The translations under genes were made by a program, and so were the position numbers. From Ferruginibacter sp. (GTDB lineage: Bacteria > Bacteroidota > Bacteroidia > Chitinophagales > Chitinophagaceae): a stretch of 64,000 bases of DNA. The notes beneath the pieces are model-generated. The model saw only the letters and a list, made by a program, of their open reading frames with translations. It did not search any database and was not told the origin of the DNA. The stretch spans positions 1 to 64,000 of the forward strand of contig NZ_JAQBNR010000051.1 in NCBI RefSeq assembly GCF_028288465.1, read 5' to 3'. This document shows positions 32,416 to 40,150 of the stretch, one piece after another; the first letter of the stretch is position 1, and every line of letters begins with the position of its first letter.

Positions 32416-32961
32416 TTATTTCTCTTTGCTATCTAACTTTTGAAATGCATATAACATGCAGCTTACGTGCAGGGCCTGTGAGAACTCGTTGCGTTGTAAC
32501 ATGCTTCTCACCTCCTCTACCGGTACGAGATGGATGTCGATTTGTTCGTGGGCATCCAAACTTTGTGCGTTGACTTTTTTTCCGCCCGTGGCCAAAAACA
32601 AATGTGTATAGCCGCTTAACACACCGGGGTTGCCTGCTACTTTTCCTACCTCATCTATCTGGGTAAACTCGTAGCCTGTTTCTTCCAGCAGTTCCCTTGC
32701 AATGGCTGTTGCTGCATCTTCACCTTCATCTGCAAAGCCGCCGGGTATTTCGGTAAGCACTTCACCAACCGGGTGACGATACTGTTTTACAAGAATTACT
32801 TCTCCCTCTTCTGTCATGGCCATCGCACAAACAGTGGGCGGCAATTCTACCACAAAATAAGATGGTACCAATGTGCCATCGGGCATTTCGCACACGTCTT
32901 TACGGGCTGTAAAATAAGGATGGTTCGAAAGGTATTCGGTAGAAAGTATTTTCCAGTGCAT
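32416..32961 (-). CDS. NUDIX hydrolase (ADP-ribose/ADP-sugar pyrophosphatase type)
   Basis: 181-residue cytoplasmic hydrolase. The full Nudix box is present: GGFADEGEDAATA followed by ARELLEETGYE (pattern Gx5Ex7REUxEExGU). The N-terminal strands (VLPTVCAMAMTEEGEVILVK type, about 36-60) and the QYRHPVGEVLTEIPGG approach to the box are those of ADP-ribose pyrophosphatases. A metal-dependent cleavage of nucleoside-diphosphate sugars is likely; substrate not proven. Confidence 0.93.
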   Translation of the reverse strand: MHWKILSTEYLSNHPYFTARKDVCEMPDGTLVPSYFVVELPPTVCAMAMTEEGEVILVKQYRHPVGEVLTEIPGGFADEGEDAATAIARELLEETGYEFTQIDEVGKVAGNPGVLSGYTHLFLATGGKKVNAQSLDAHEQIDIHLVPVEEVRSMLQRNEFSQALHVSCMLYAFQKLDSKEK

Positions 32962-33048
32962 ATTGTTGCTTTAAAAATAAATCCGTTTAAAAACAAGCAT
33001 TGCAGCAAGCCAAAGCGTTGCCATCTTACTGTTTTTAAACGGATACAA

Positions 33049-33573
33049 TTACCAATTCATTCTTTGCCTTAAGGCAGTGATATGTGCTGTATGATGCCGG
33101 CTGTGCCATGCATACATACCCAGCAAGTGCCATAAGGTAATTTCTTTTTTTTGTTCGGGATGAAACACGGTTTTGTTCCACTCGTCTTCTTTAATATTTT
33201 CCAGCACCGCCACCCATCTTGTGTGCAGCGCAAACAATAATGTGAGCGATACATTAATTGGAATGGCTTTGCTGTCGTTTAACAATGCCCATGCGCCTTC
33301 ATCGTATGGCTTTATTGTGGGGTTATTTTCTGTAAGCCCCAGTTTAAAACGGATGTAGGCATTCATATGGCTGTCGGCCACGTGATGTACCAGTTGCTTC
33401 ACCGTCCAGCCGTCAGGGCGGTAAGGTGTTTCCAGCTGGTGTTCATCCAGGTTGATGACCGCATTTTCCAACTGGTTCGGCAGGTATTTAATATCAATGA
33501 TCCACTGCTCCAGCTGCTTTGCAGAAAAGGGTTGTGGCTGATATTTACCAATGGGATACTTTAACTCTTCCAT
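33049..33573 (-). CDS. DinB/YfiT-family putative metal-dependent hydrolase
   Basis: 174 residues from ATG 33573 (MEELKYPIGKYQ); a longer in-frame start at 33678 lies inside the FKBP gene and is rejected. Four-helix DinB fold with the metal-binding His set: WTVKQLVHHVADSHMN and the C-terminal YAWHSRHHTAHI. Close in layout to YfiT of Bacillus and to bacillithiol transferase-like proteins. The start codon is 1 bp past the FKBP stop, so the two are coupled. Confidence 0.92.
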   Translation of the reverse strand: MEELKYPIGKYQPQPFSAKQLEQWIIDIKYLPNQLENAVINLDEHQLETPYRPDGWTVKQLVHHVADSHMNAYIRFKLGLTENNPTIKPYDEGAWALLNDSKAIPINVSLTLLFALHTRWVAVLENIKEDEWNKTVFHPEQKKEITLWHLLGMYAWHSRHHTAHITALRQRMNW

Positions 33574-33574
33574 A

Positions 33575-34381
33575 TTAGTTTTGTGGCTTTGTTGTATCGG
33601 GGGTGGATGGAGCCGGAGCCGGAGCCGGTGTTGCTGTTGCAGCTGCCGCTGGTTTAATACCCAGTAATTCCATTTCAAAAATTAAGGCAGCACCGCCGGG
33701 AATATCAGCGCCAGCGCCTCTTTCGCCATAACCCAATTCACTTGGAATAAATACTTTGAACTTATCGCCGATGTGCATTAACTGCAAAATTTCTGTCCAG
33801 CCCCTGATCACACCGCCTACAGGGATAGTTAATGGTTCCCCTCTTTTGTATGAGTTATCAAACTCTTTTCCGTCAATTAATGTACCTGCATAATTTGCTA
33901 CCACTGTATCTACTGCTTTAGGTGTTGCTGAAGTCGCATCCCCTTTCTTCAATACTTCATATTGTAATCCGCTTGGCAAAGTAATTACACCAGCGCGCTT
34001 TTTATTGGCTTCCAGAAAGGCAGTTGCTTTTGCTTTTTCAGCCCCACTTTTTTTAGCTGCATTGGTCTGCAATTTTTGCTGGATACACATATTGGCCTGC
34101 TGATCATTCAGTGCTGCGGTTCTCTTTTTAAAAACATCTTCCATGGCTTTTTCCATAGCAGCGTATGTTATTTGGTCAATGCCCTGTTGTTTTAAATTGT
34201 TGGCTACGTTCATACCCAGTGCATAGCTGAAAGAATCAGTTGAACTTTTTAATGCGCTTACCGCTGGTTTAACTGCCGCTGTTACAGGTTTTGCTGCTGT
34301 AGCTGTTTTTGGCTTCGATTGCGCACTTACCTGCATACCTGTAATTGTAACCGCACAGGCCACTAAAAAAAATTGCTTCAT
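33575..34381 (-). CDS. FKBP-type peptidyl-prolyl isomerase, exported
   Basis: 268-residue foldase. Signal peptide 1-20 (ending MQVSAQ), then an Ala/Lys-rich linker, an FKBP_N dimerisation helix region (ALGMNVANNLKQQGIDQI, about 55-130) and the FKBP_C catalytic domain about 155-250 (VVANYAGTLIDGKEFDNSY, VIRGWTEILQLMHIGDKF, LGYGERGAGADIPGGAALIF). A Pro/Ala-rich tail follows. It assists folding of exported proteins. The downstream DinB/YfiT gene starts one base after its stop. Confidence 0.94.
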   Translation of the reverse strand: MKQFFLVACAVTITGMQVSAQSKPKTATAAKPVTAAVKPAVSALKSSTDSFSYALGMNVANNLKQQGIDQITYAAMEKAMEDVFKKRTAALNDQQANMCIQQKLQTNAAKKSGAEKAKATAFLEANKKRAGVITLPSGLQYEVLKKGDATSATPKAVDTVVANYAGTLIDGKEFDNSYKRGEPLTIPVGGVIRGWTEILQLMHIGDKFKVFIPSELGYGERGAGADIPGGAALIFEMELLGIKPAAAATATPAPAPAPSTPDTTKPQN

Positions 34382-34441
34382 TGTGTTGTTTTAATTGTTG
34401 ATTGATATTTATTGAATATTGATTTTTAAACCGGTACAAAA

Positions 34442-35203
34442 TTATTCTTCTCTTATTTCTTTTCCTGTCAGTTGAATAAATACATCCTCCAGGTTGGCGG
34501 ATTTTACTTGCCTGGGTCTTTCAAAACCTGTAGCCACCAGGTCGTCAATCAGCTGATCAGGCGAAGCCAGCGCTATGATTTTACCTTCATCCAGGATGGC
34601 GATGCGGTCGCACAATTGCTCGGCTTCATCCATATAATGAGTAGTAATAATTACTGTGGTGCCTTTTGAGCGGATGCTTTTAATCAGCTCCCATAAACTT
34701 CTTCTTGCCTGCGGATCAAGCCCGGTTGTTGGCTCATCTAAAAAAACAATTTTAGGCTGGTTGATCAACGTAGTAGCGATCGAAAAACGTTGCTTTTGTC
34801 CACCGCTTAACTCCTTGTATTTATTCTTTGCCTTATCTTCTAAATTTACCAGGTGCAGCAGTTCCATTGGTTGTACCGGCCGGTTGTATAATCCCGCAAA
34901 TAACTGTATCAGTTCCAGTAAAGTCAACCCCGGGTAAAAGCCCGATGTTTGCAACTGTACCCCGATTATTTTTTTGATGTCATCCGCTGCCGTATCCAGG
35001 TTCAGCCCGTCTACTATCACTTCCCCGCTCGTTTTATCCCGCAGGGTTTCAATAATTTCCAAAGTGGTAGATTTACCTGCACCATTAGGCCCCAGCAAAC
35101 CAAATATCTCGCCTTCAAAAACGTCAAAAGAGATTCCTTTTACCGCTTCGAAAGTTCCGTAACTCTTTTGCAGATTTTTAACTGAAATAATGGTGCGTTG
35201 CAT
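34442..35203 (-). CDS. ABC transporter ATP-binding subunit (CcmA/drug-export type)
   Basis: 253-residue ATPase. Walker A GPNGAGKST (about 38-46), Q-loop VQLQTSGFYPGLTL, signature LSGGQKQRFS, Walker B KIVFLDEPTTGLDP and switch His in ITTHYMDEAEQL are all intact. This subfamily energises ABC-2 permeases for lipid, drug or polysaccharide export. No permease gene is next to it: FKBP follows and aspartate kinase is divergent. It may therefore serve a permease encoded elsewhere. Confidence 0.94.
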   Translation of the reverse strand: MQRTIISVKNLQKSYGTFEAVKGISFDVFEGEIFGLLGPNGAGKSTTLEIIETLRDKTSGEVIVDGLNLDTAADDIKKIIGVQLQTSGFYPGLTLLELIQLFAGLYNRPVQPMELLHLVNLEDKAKNKYKELSGGQKQRFSIATTLINQPKIVFLDEPTTGLDPQARRSLWELIKSIRSKGTTVIITTHYMDEAEQLCDRIAILDEGKIIALASPDQLIDDLVATGFERPRQVKSANLEDVFIQLTGKEIREE

Positions 35204-35405
35204 GTAAAACTCCGTTTGCTAAAAAAATTATTTGCAAATTAAGCGAATTTGGCCTGTTGTAAACCAATTATTGCCTGATGCTCCTCAGAATTGGCGTTTA
35301 CTTTAACTTTTAAGCGCCCGAATAATGGTTTACAAAGCAAGAAGTGCGACTTTTGCAACTCAATTTATTTTAACAATTACTCACTCACCAATACCCGTAG
35401 TACAA

Positions 35406-36662
35406 ATGAAGGTTTTTAAATTTGGCGGCGCCAGCATCAACAGCATTGAAAGGATACAAAACGTAGCACGTATTATTCAATCTTTTTCAGGAGAAAAATT
35501 ACTAATCATTATCTCGGCCATGGGCAAAACAACCAATGGACTTGAAAAAGTAGCAGAAGCTTTTTTTGCCGGTGATAAAGAAATGGCTCTGCAGCTGTTT
35601 CACCAAATTAAAGAAGAGCATGTGAAAGTGCTGGCTCAATTAAACCCGGCAGCCACCAATATTTTAAGCGATTTATTTACCGAAGTAGAATGGTTGCTGC
35701 ACGATAAACCACTGAGAGAATATGATTATTACTACGATCAGATTGTTTGTTGCGGCGAGTTGCTGAGCACTGCCATTGTAAGCAATTATTTAAACAGTAT
35801 TGCTGTAACAAATAGCTGGGTCGATGTGAGGGATATTTTTAGAACGGATGACAACTTCAGGGAAGCCGGCATCGACTGGCAGTTTACTGAGCAAAAAGTA
35901 CAGCAGGACATTGTACCGCTTTTTGAGAATACTGACATCGTCATCACGCAGGGGTTTGTTGGAGCTACCGATGAAAATGAAAGTACTACGCTCGGCAGGG
36001 AAGGAAGCGATTATACCGCCGCCATTTTCGCCAACATGCTGAACGCGGAAAGTCAAACAATCTGGAAAGATGTGGAAGGAGTGATGAATGCAGACCCAAA
36101 GCTGTTTCCGGATGCACAATTCATCGCCGCCTTAAGTTATACGGAAGTCATTGAAATGGCTTATTACGGGGCCCAGGTCATTCATCCAAAAACCATCAAG
36201 CCGCTACAAAACAAAAGTATTCCCTTGCATGTACGTTGTTTTTTAAAACCAGCGTTACCCGGCACCATCATCGGCAACGAGCCGGTGCGGAATCTTCCGC
36301 CCATAATTGTTTTAAAAAGCAACCAGGTGCTGATGCAGTTTAACTCAAAAGATTTTTCGTTTGTGGAAGATACGCTGGTAAGCAAGCTGCATGACTTATT
36401 TGTTGAGATAAAGATCAGGCCTAACCTTTCGCAAAACGGCGCTATCAGCTTATACTGCAGCCTGGATAACTGGCCTGAAAAAATAGAAAAGCTGGCACTT
36501 GCAGCAAGTGAATTATTTGATGTACAAGTGGAGAAAGACATTGTATTGCTTACTGTACGTCATTACACCGATGCTGTTGTTGCAAAACTTACCGCCAATA
36601 AAACAGAATTGCTCAGCCAGCGGACAAGAGAGACTTTGCAGGTACTTTTGAAAGATAAGTAG
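35406..36662 (+). CDS. Aspartate kinase
   Basis: 418 residues from ATG 35406 (MKVFKFGGASI); an in-frame start at 35325 would add 27 residues that do not fit the family. Catalyses the first step of the lysine, threonine, methionine and diaminopimelate pathway. Motifs: KFGGAS (usually KFGGTS) at the N-terminus, IISAMGKTTNGL, GREGSDYTAAI and MAYYGAQVIHPKTI. A single C-terminal ACT-like region (about 310-418) probably mediates feedback control. Monofunctional; no fused homoserine dehydrogenase. Confidence 0.92.
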   Translation: MKVFKFGGASINSIERIQNVARIIQSFSGEKLLIIISAMGKTTNGLEKVAEAFFAGDKEMALQLFHQIKEEHVKVLAQLNPAATNILSDLFTEVEWLLHDKPLREYDYYYDQIVCCGELLSTAIVSNYLNSIAVTNSWVDVRDIFRTDDNFREAGIDWQFTEQKVQQDIVPLFENTDIVITQGFVGATDENESTTLGREGSDYTAAIFANMLNAESQTIWKDVEGVMNADPKLFPDAQFIAALSYTEVIEMAYYGAQVIHPKTIKPLQNKSIPLHVRCFLKPALPGTIIGNEPVRNLPPIIVLKSNQVLMQFNSKDFSFVEDTLVSKLHDLFVEIKIRPNLSQNGAISLYCSLDNWPEKIEKLALAASELFDVQVEKDIVLLTVRHYTDAVVAKLTANKTELLSQRTRETLQVLLKDK

Positions 36663-36705
36663 TATCGCAGAAGTGAATAAGCAATAGTGAATAGGCAATA
36701 ACTCA
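36663..36705. repeat. Short AATAGTGAATAGGCAATA repeat tract
   Basis: Degenerate tandem units of AATAG(T)GAATA and GCAATA between convergent genes, similar in kind to 1508-1549. Confidence 0.4.
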
Positions 36706-36768
36706 TCCGCCTTTTTATTCTTTAAACGATACCATCTGATAATTTGAATACAAAGTGCAGAAGTAAAA

Positions 36769-37533
36769 TCAATCAATGATATAATGCCCGGCCTTATTGA
36801 CAATGATTACCGGCAGTTTCTTTTTTTCTTCAAAATAGTCAAATGCTTCTTTTAAACTAATAGCGAATTTTTGAAGTCCCTGGTTTTCTTTGGTGGCCAA
36901 TGCAAGGTATTCGAATGATTTTTTGTTACTGTATTTTACCGGAAAAACATGCACGGGAATAAAGTCCTGCCCGTTTTCTTTAGCCAGGCTGGTCATCACA
37001 TACAATTCTTCTATGGGTTCATCACTGATTGCAATACATCCGGTAGACACACAATTGCCATGTATATAAATATTGTTGCCAGGCCTAAGGGAATCACTTA
37101 AAATCCGGTCGCTTGCGTTGGGATAATTCAGTCCAAGTGCCAAATGATAATTGCTGTTGGGATTAAATTCATTGATGTAGTAAAAGCCTTCCGGTACCTG
37201 GTAATCTCCTTCAAAACGTTTGGGGCCCATCGATCCGCTTTGCATGCAAACCTTGTAGGTTTTAAATAGTTTAAAGGTTTCCTTATCAGCGTTTTTTACC
37301 CACACTTCCAGTTGCTTATCGTATTTAAAACTGCGGATATAAACTTCTTCAGGGGGCCATTGCAATTTTTTTTGTTCAAACTGTTTTTTTAAACTGTCTT
37401 CTGTTTTACTGAAACCGTCAAATAATCTGCCGGTTGATTTTGATATGCTGATAAAACTGTTTTGAGCCGACAATCTACCTCCTGCTATTAACAGCAAAAA
37501 CGATAAAGTAATTTTTAACAGCCGGGTTTTCAT
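36769..37533 (-). CDS. L,D-transpeptidase (YkuD) family protein
   Basis: 254-residue exported enzyme with signal peptide (MKTRLLKITLSFLLLIAGGR, cut near SAQ). The YkuD active site HGNCVSTGCIAIS contains the catalytic His and Cys. Upstream is the family segment GSMGPKRFEGDYQVPEGFYY. Related YafK/ErfK-type proteins form 3-3 peptidoglycan cross-links or attach or release proteins from peptidoglycan. Standing alone, so partner genes give no hint. Confidence 0.92.
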   Translation of the reverse strand: MKTRLLKITLSFLLLIAGGRLSAQNSFISISKSTGRLFDGFSKTEDSLKKQFEQKKLQWPPEEVYIRSFKYDKQLEVWVKNADKETFKLFKTYKVCMQSGSMGPKRFEGDYQVPEGFYYINEFNPNSNYHLALGLNYPNASDRILSDSLRPGNNIYIHGNCVSTGCIAISDEPIEELYVMTSLAKENGQDFIPVHVFPVKYSNKKSFEYLALATKENQGLQKFAISLKEAFDYFEEKKKLPVIIVNKAGHYIID

Positions 37534-37741
37534 TATATAATAATTATCAGATATAACAGGTACATAAAAATAAGAATTTTATTGAAAGTTCATCGTTAAA
37601 CATCCAATAAAACATTTGGGTTTTGCCGGTAAGGCGTTAAGTCGCTTTTATCTCCATTGAAGAATACACTTTAGTTGCGCATTTTAAAACGTTCCTGACA
37701 GTCCACCGGCTACAAAGTCCTTCAAAATATAATACTGATTA

Positions 37742-38788
37742 TTACTTTAAACTTGCCATGTCAATTACAAACCGATATTTCACATCATTTTTCAACATTC
37801 TTTCATACGCTTCGTTGATGTATTGCATTGGTATAACTTCTACATCCGCCACAATATTTTTTTCGGCGCAAAAGTCGAGCATTTCCTGTGTCTCGTCTGT
37901 ACCGCCAATCATAGAGCCGATGATACAACGACGATTTTTGATTAGTTCAAAAGTGTTTACTTTGGGTTGGTCGCTGGGCAAACCTACTACCAGTAACTTA
38001 CCATTTAAATCCAGCAGCTTCAGATAAATTTCATAATCGTGGTTGCCGCTTACTGCATCCAATACCACATCAAAATGGCTCTCCAGTTTTTTCATTGCTT
38101 CTGTATCAGAACTCAGCACAAAATGATGCGCCCCCAGCTTACGGGCATCCTGTTCTTTAGAAGGTGACGTGCTTAACATGGTTACTTCTGCCCCCATCGC
38201 TACTGCAAACTTTACCGCCATGTGTCCGAGTCCGCCAAGGCCGGCTACGGCCACTTTATCACCCGGCTGTACATGGGCATATTTTAAAGGAGAATAGGTG
38301 GTAATGCCTGCGCACAACAAAGGAGCAACTCCAGCCAGATCAAGCGAATCCGACACATGATACACCCATCTTTCATCACAAACAATTTGTGTACTGTAGC
38401 CACCTTGTGCAATGGTTTTCTTATCTCTTTCATAACCGTTGTAAGTACCTGTCATTCCTTCTGCGCAATATTGTTCCATGTACTTTTTACAGGGTTTACA
38501 TTCGCGGCAACTATCTATCATTACGCCTATCCCCGCTGTTTGACCTGCAGTAAATTTGGTTACACCACTACCCACCCCAATTACTTTTCCCACAATTTCA
38601 TGTCCCGGAACCATTGGATACATGGAGCCGCCCCATTCATTCCTTGCCTGGTGCAGGTCGCTGTGGCAAACGCCTGAAAACAAAATTTCAATCAGCACAT
38701 CCTGTTCTCTTAAATCTCTTCTTTCAAAATCAAACGGCGTTAATGGAGAGGCTGCGCTTTGTGCTGCATATGCTTTTACTGGTATCAT
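37742..38788 (-). CDS. Zinc-dependent alcohol dehydrogenase (YahK/cinnamyl type)
   Basis: 348-residue NAD(P)H-dependent alcohol/aldehyde oxidoreductase. Catalytic zinc ligands Cys in GVCHSDLHQ and His-Glu in PGHEIVGKV; structural zinc Cys set in CRECKPCKKYMEQYC; Rossmann motif AVAGLGGLGHMAVK. Two-domain MDR layout of normal length. Members of this clade reduce a wide range of aldehydes. It starts 19 bp after the rpiA stop codon, so it is the second gene of an rpiA operon. Confidence 0.94.
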   Translation of the reverse strand: MIPVKAYAAQSAASPLTPFDFERRDLREQDVLIEILFSGVCHSDLHQARNEWGGSMYPMVPGHEIVGKVIGVGSGVTKFTAGQTAGIGVMIDSCRECKPCKKYMEQYCAEGMTGTYNGYERDKKTIAQGGYSTQIVCDERWVYHVSDSLDLAGVAPLLCAGITTYSPLKYAHVQPGDKVAVAGLGGLGHMAVKFAVAMGAEVTMLSTSPSKEQDARKLGAHHFVLSSDTEAMKKLESHFDVVLDAVSGNHDYEIYLKLLDLNGKLLVVGLPSDQPKVNTFELIKNRRCIIGSMIGGTDETQEMLDFCAEKNIVADVEVIPMQYINEAYERMLKNDVKYRFVIDMASLK

Positions 38789-38807
38789 CTTTTTAATTTT
38801 TATATTG

Positions 38808-39488
38808 TTATTTTTCTATAATCTGTATGCCTTCATTCCCTGCAATAATTACTTTAGTAACCAGGTTATAAAACAACGATGTTTCCACAACTCCGGTGAT
38901 GTTTTTCATGGTCAAATTCAGTGATTCCAAATCAGGCCATTTGTCAAACCACACATCCATCAGATAATTACCATTGTCTGTAATGGTGGCGCCATCCTTC
39001 TTATTTCCCATGCGCAGATCGGTTTTTGTGCCGGGAAATAATTGCTGAATGCGTGCGGTAACATAGCGCAGTGCTTCGGGCAACAATTCAATTACCAACG
39101 GACATTGGGTCGTAAACCGGTCTACATATTTTGAATCATCGCCAGCAATAATAAACCGGGTTGCCATTGCCGCCAGTAGTTTTTCCCGGGTGTGGATGCC
39201 GCCACCACTTTTCAGCGCCTGCAAATTATGATCTACCTGGTCGCAACCATCAAAATACAAATCGATTTTTTCAACATCTGCTGCCGGCAATACTGTAAAG
39301 CCATTCTGCAGTAACAACTGGCGCGTTGTAAAAGAAGAAGTGAGCAATTGTATTTGTAATCCATTTTGAACCTGCTCCGCCAACCATGTTACCATATATG
39401 CAATGGTGGACCCGGCTCCCAAACCAATTATCTGCCCGGACTGTATCAACCCTGCAGCTTTTACTGCGGCAGCTTTTTTAAAATCCAT
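38808..39488 (-). CDS. rpiA: Ribose-5-phosphate isomerase A
   Basis: 226-residue cytosolic enzyme interconverting ribose 5-phosphate and ribulose 5-phosphate in the pentose phosphate pathway. Motifs: IGLGAGSTIAYMV (phosphate loop, family GTGST variant with Ala), LYFDGCDQVD (DGADE variant with Cys and Gln), LKSGGGIHTREKLLA (KGGGGA variant) and KWPDLESLNLTMKNITGVVE. The DGADE motif is altered to DGCDQ, so the usual catalytic acid region deserves checking. The promoter candidate is at 39572-39579. Confidence 0.88.
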   Translation of the reverse strand: MDFKKAAAVKAAGLIQSGQIIGLGAGSTIAYMVTWLAEQVQNGLQIQLLTSSFTTRQLLLQNGFTVLPAADVEKIDLYFDGCDQVDHNLQALKSGGGIHTREKLLAAMATRFIIAGDDSKYVDRFTTQCPLVIELLPEALRYVTARIQQLFPGTKTDLRMGNKKDGATITDNGNYLMDVWFDKWPDLESLNLTMKNITGVVETSLFYNLVTKVIIAGNEGIQIIEK

Positions 39489-39571
39489 GCTTCTCTTTAA
39501 TTTATTATTATAATTTAATGTTGGCCGTTATACACACGAATGATTCTTAACTCAATATTGCAATGTCAGTA

Positions 39572-39579
39572 CAAATATA
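39572..39579 (-). promoter_or_regulatory. Candidate -7 box for rpiA
   Basis: TATATTTG on the minus strand fits TAnnTTTG and lies about 85 bp before the rpiA start. The -33 position 19 bp further up reads AATG, a weak match. Confidence 0.4.
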
Positions 39580-39709
39580 AGTGCACCGTTAGTAGTTTCA
39601 TTCACTGGTATAGATTTAACCTTTGCAACGGGATGTAAGTCATTCGCGGGGTAACTAAAATGTTTAAGTCCTTGCAGAAGGAAATTTTTACGGAGACAAA
39701 AGCAGCTAT

Positions 39710-39741
39710 AAAAAAAGCTGCCTGAAATTAATCAGACAGCT
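39710..39741 (-). terminator. Orphan intrinsic terminator (minus strand)
   Basis: On the minus strand: AAGCTGTCTGA, loop TTAATT, TCAGGCAGCTT, then a run of T. One G-U pair in an 11-bp stem. No intact gene ends just before it; a 29-codon remnant does. Confidence 0.75.
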
Positions 39742-39775
39742 TATTCCTCTTAAAAATCCCCGGGCTATTTTTATT

Positions 39776-39865
39776 TTAATCAGCAGTTTTCTGCTGCGCT
39801 TTTACACTACAATGCTGTTTGAGTACGTCCCATTCGCTCTTAAGCAAATTATCTACGTATTGGAA
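39776..39865 (-). pseudogene. Possible C-terminal gene remnant
   Basis: A 29-codon minus-strand frame without a start codon reads FQYVDNLLKSEWDVLKQHC and on to KAQQKTAD before TAA. It looks like genuine protein (helical, balanced charge) and ends 35 bp before an intrinsic terminator. I cannot name the parent family. It may be all that is left of a lost gene. Confidence 0.3.
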
Positions 39866-40150
39866 TTAAAAAAGGTTGCCTGAGGGAAAAAATATTTTTT
39901 TCCTCCATCCTCTCTTTGCAAACATTCATGCATTAACACAGTCACTTCAACTCCGGAATGGAATTGCTGGATCTGATTTCCCGGAATTTCTTTGTACCCT
40001 TGGAGCCTTACTTCCTTTGCTTACCGCAATATTAAAACCACCGGTAAAATTTTACATTAGGTTATTAAATATATTTTTTATCCTGAGCAAAAAGTTATTT
40101 TTAGTTATGATAATTCCATTTTCTATGAGATTAGTAATTTTAAACGCATA

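Larger units (their letters stand above)
39489..40150. other. Long intergenic region with gene remnant and orphan terminator
   Basis: About 660 bp between rpiA and the GH63 gene, diverging. It holds the rpiA promoter box, a minus-strand terminator (39713-39741) and a possible decayed coding end (39776-39865). Nothing else is recognisable from 39870 to 40150; the plus-strand frame there lacks any family feature. Confidence 0.55.
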
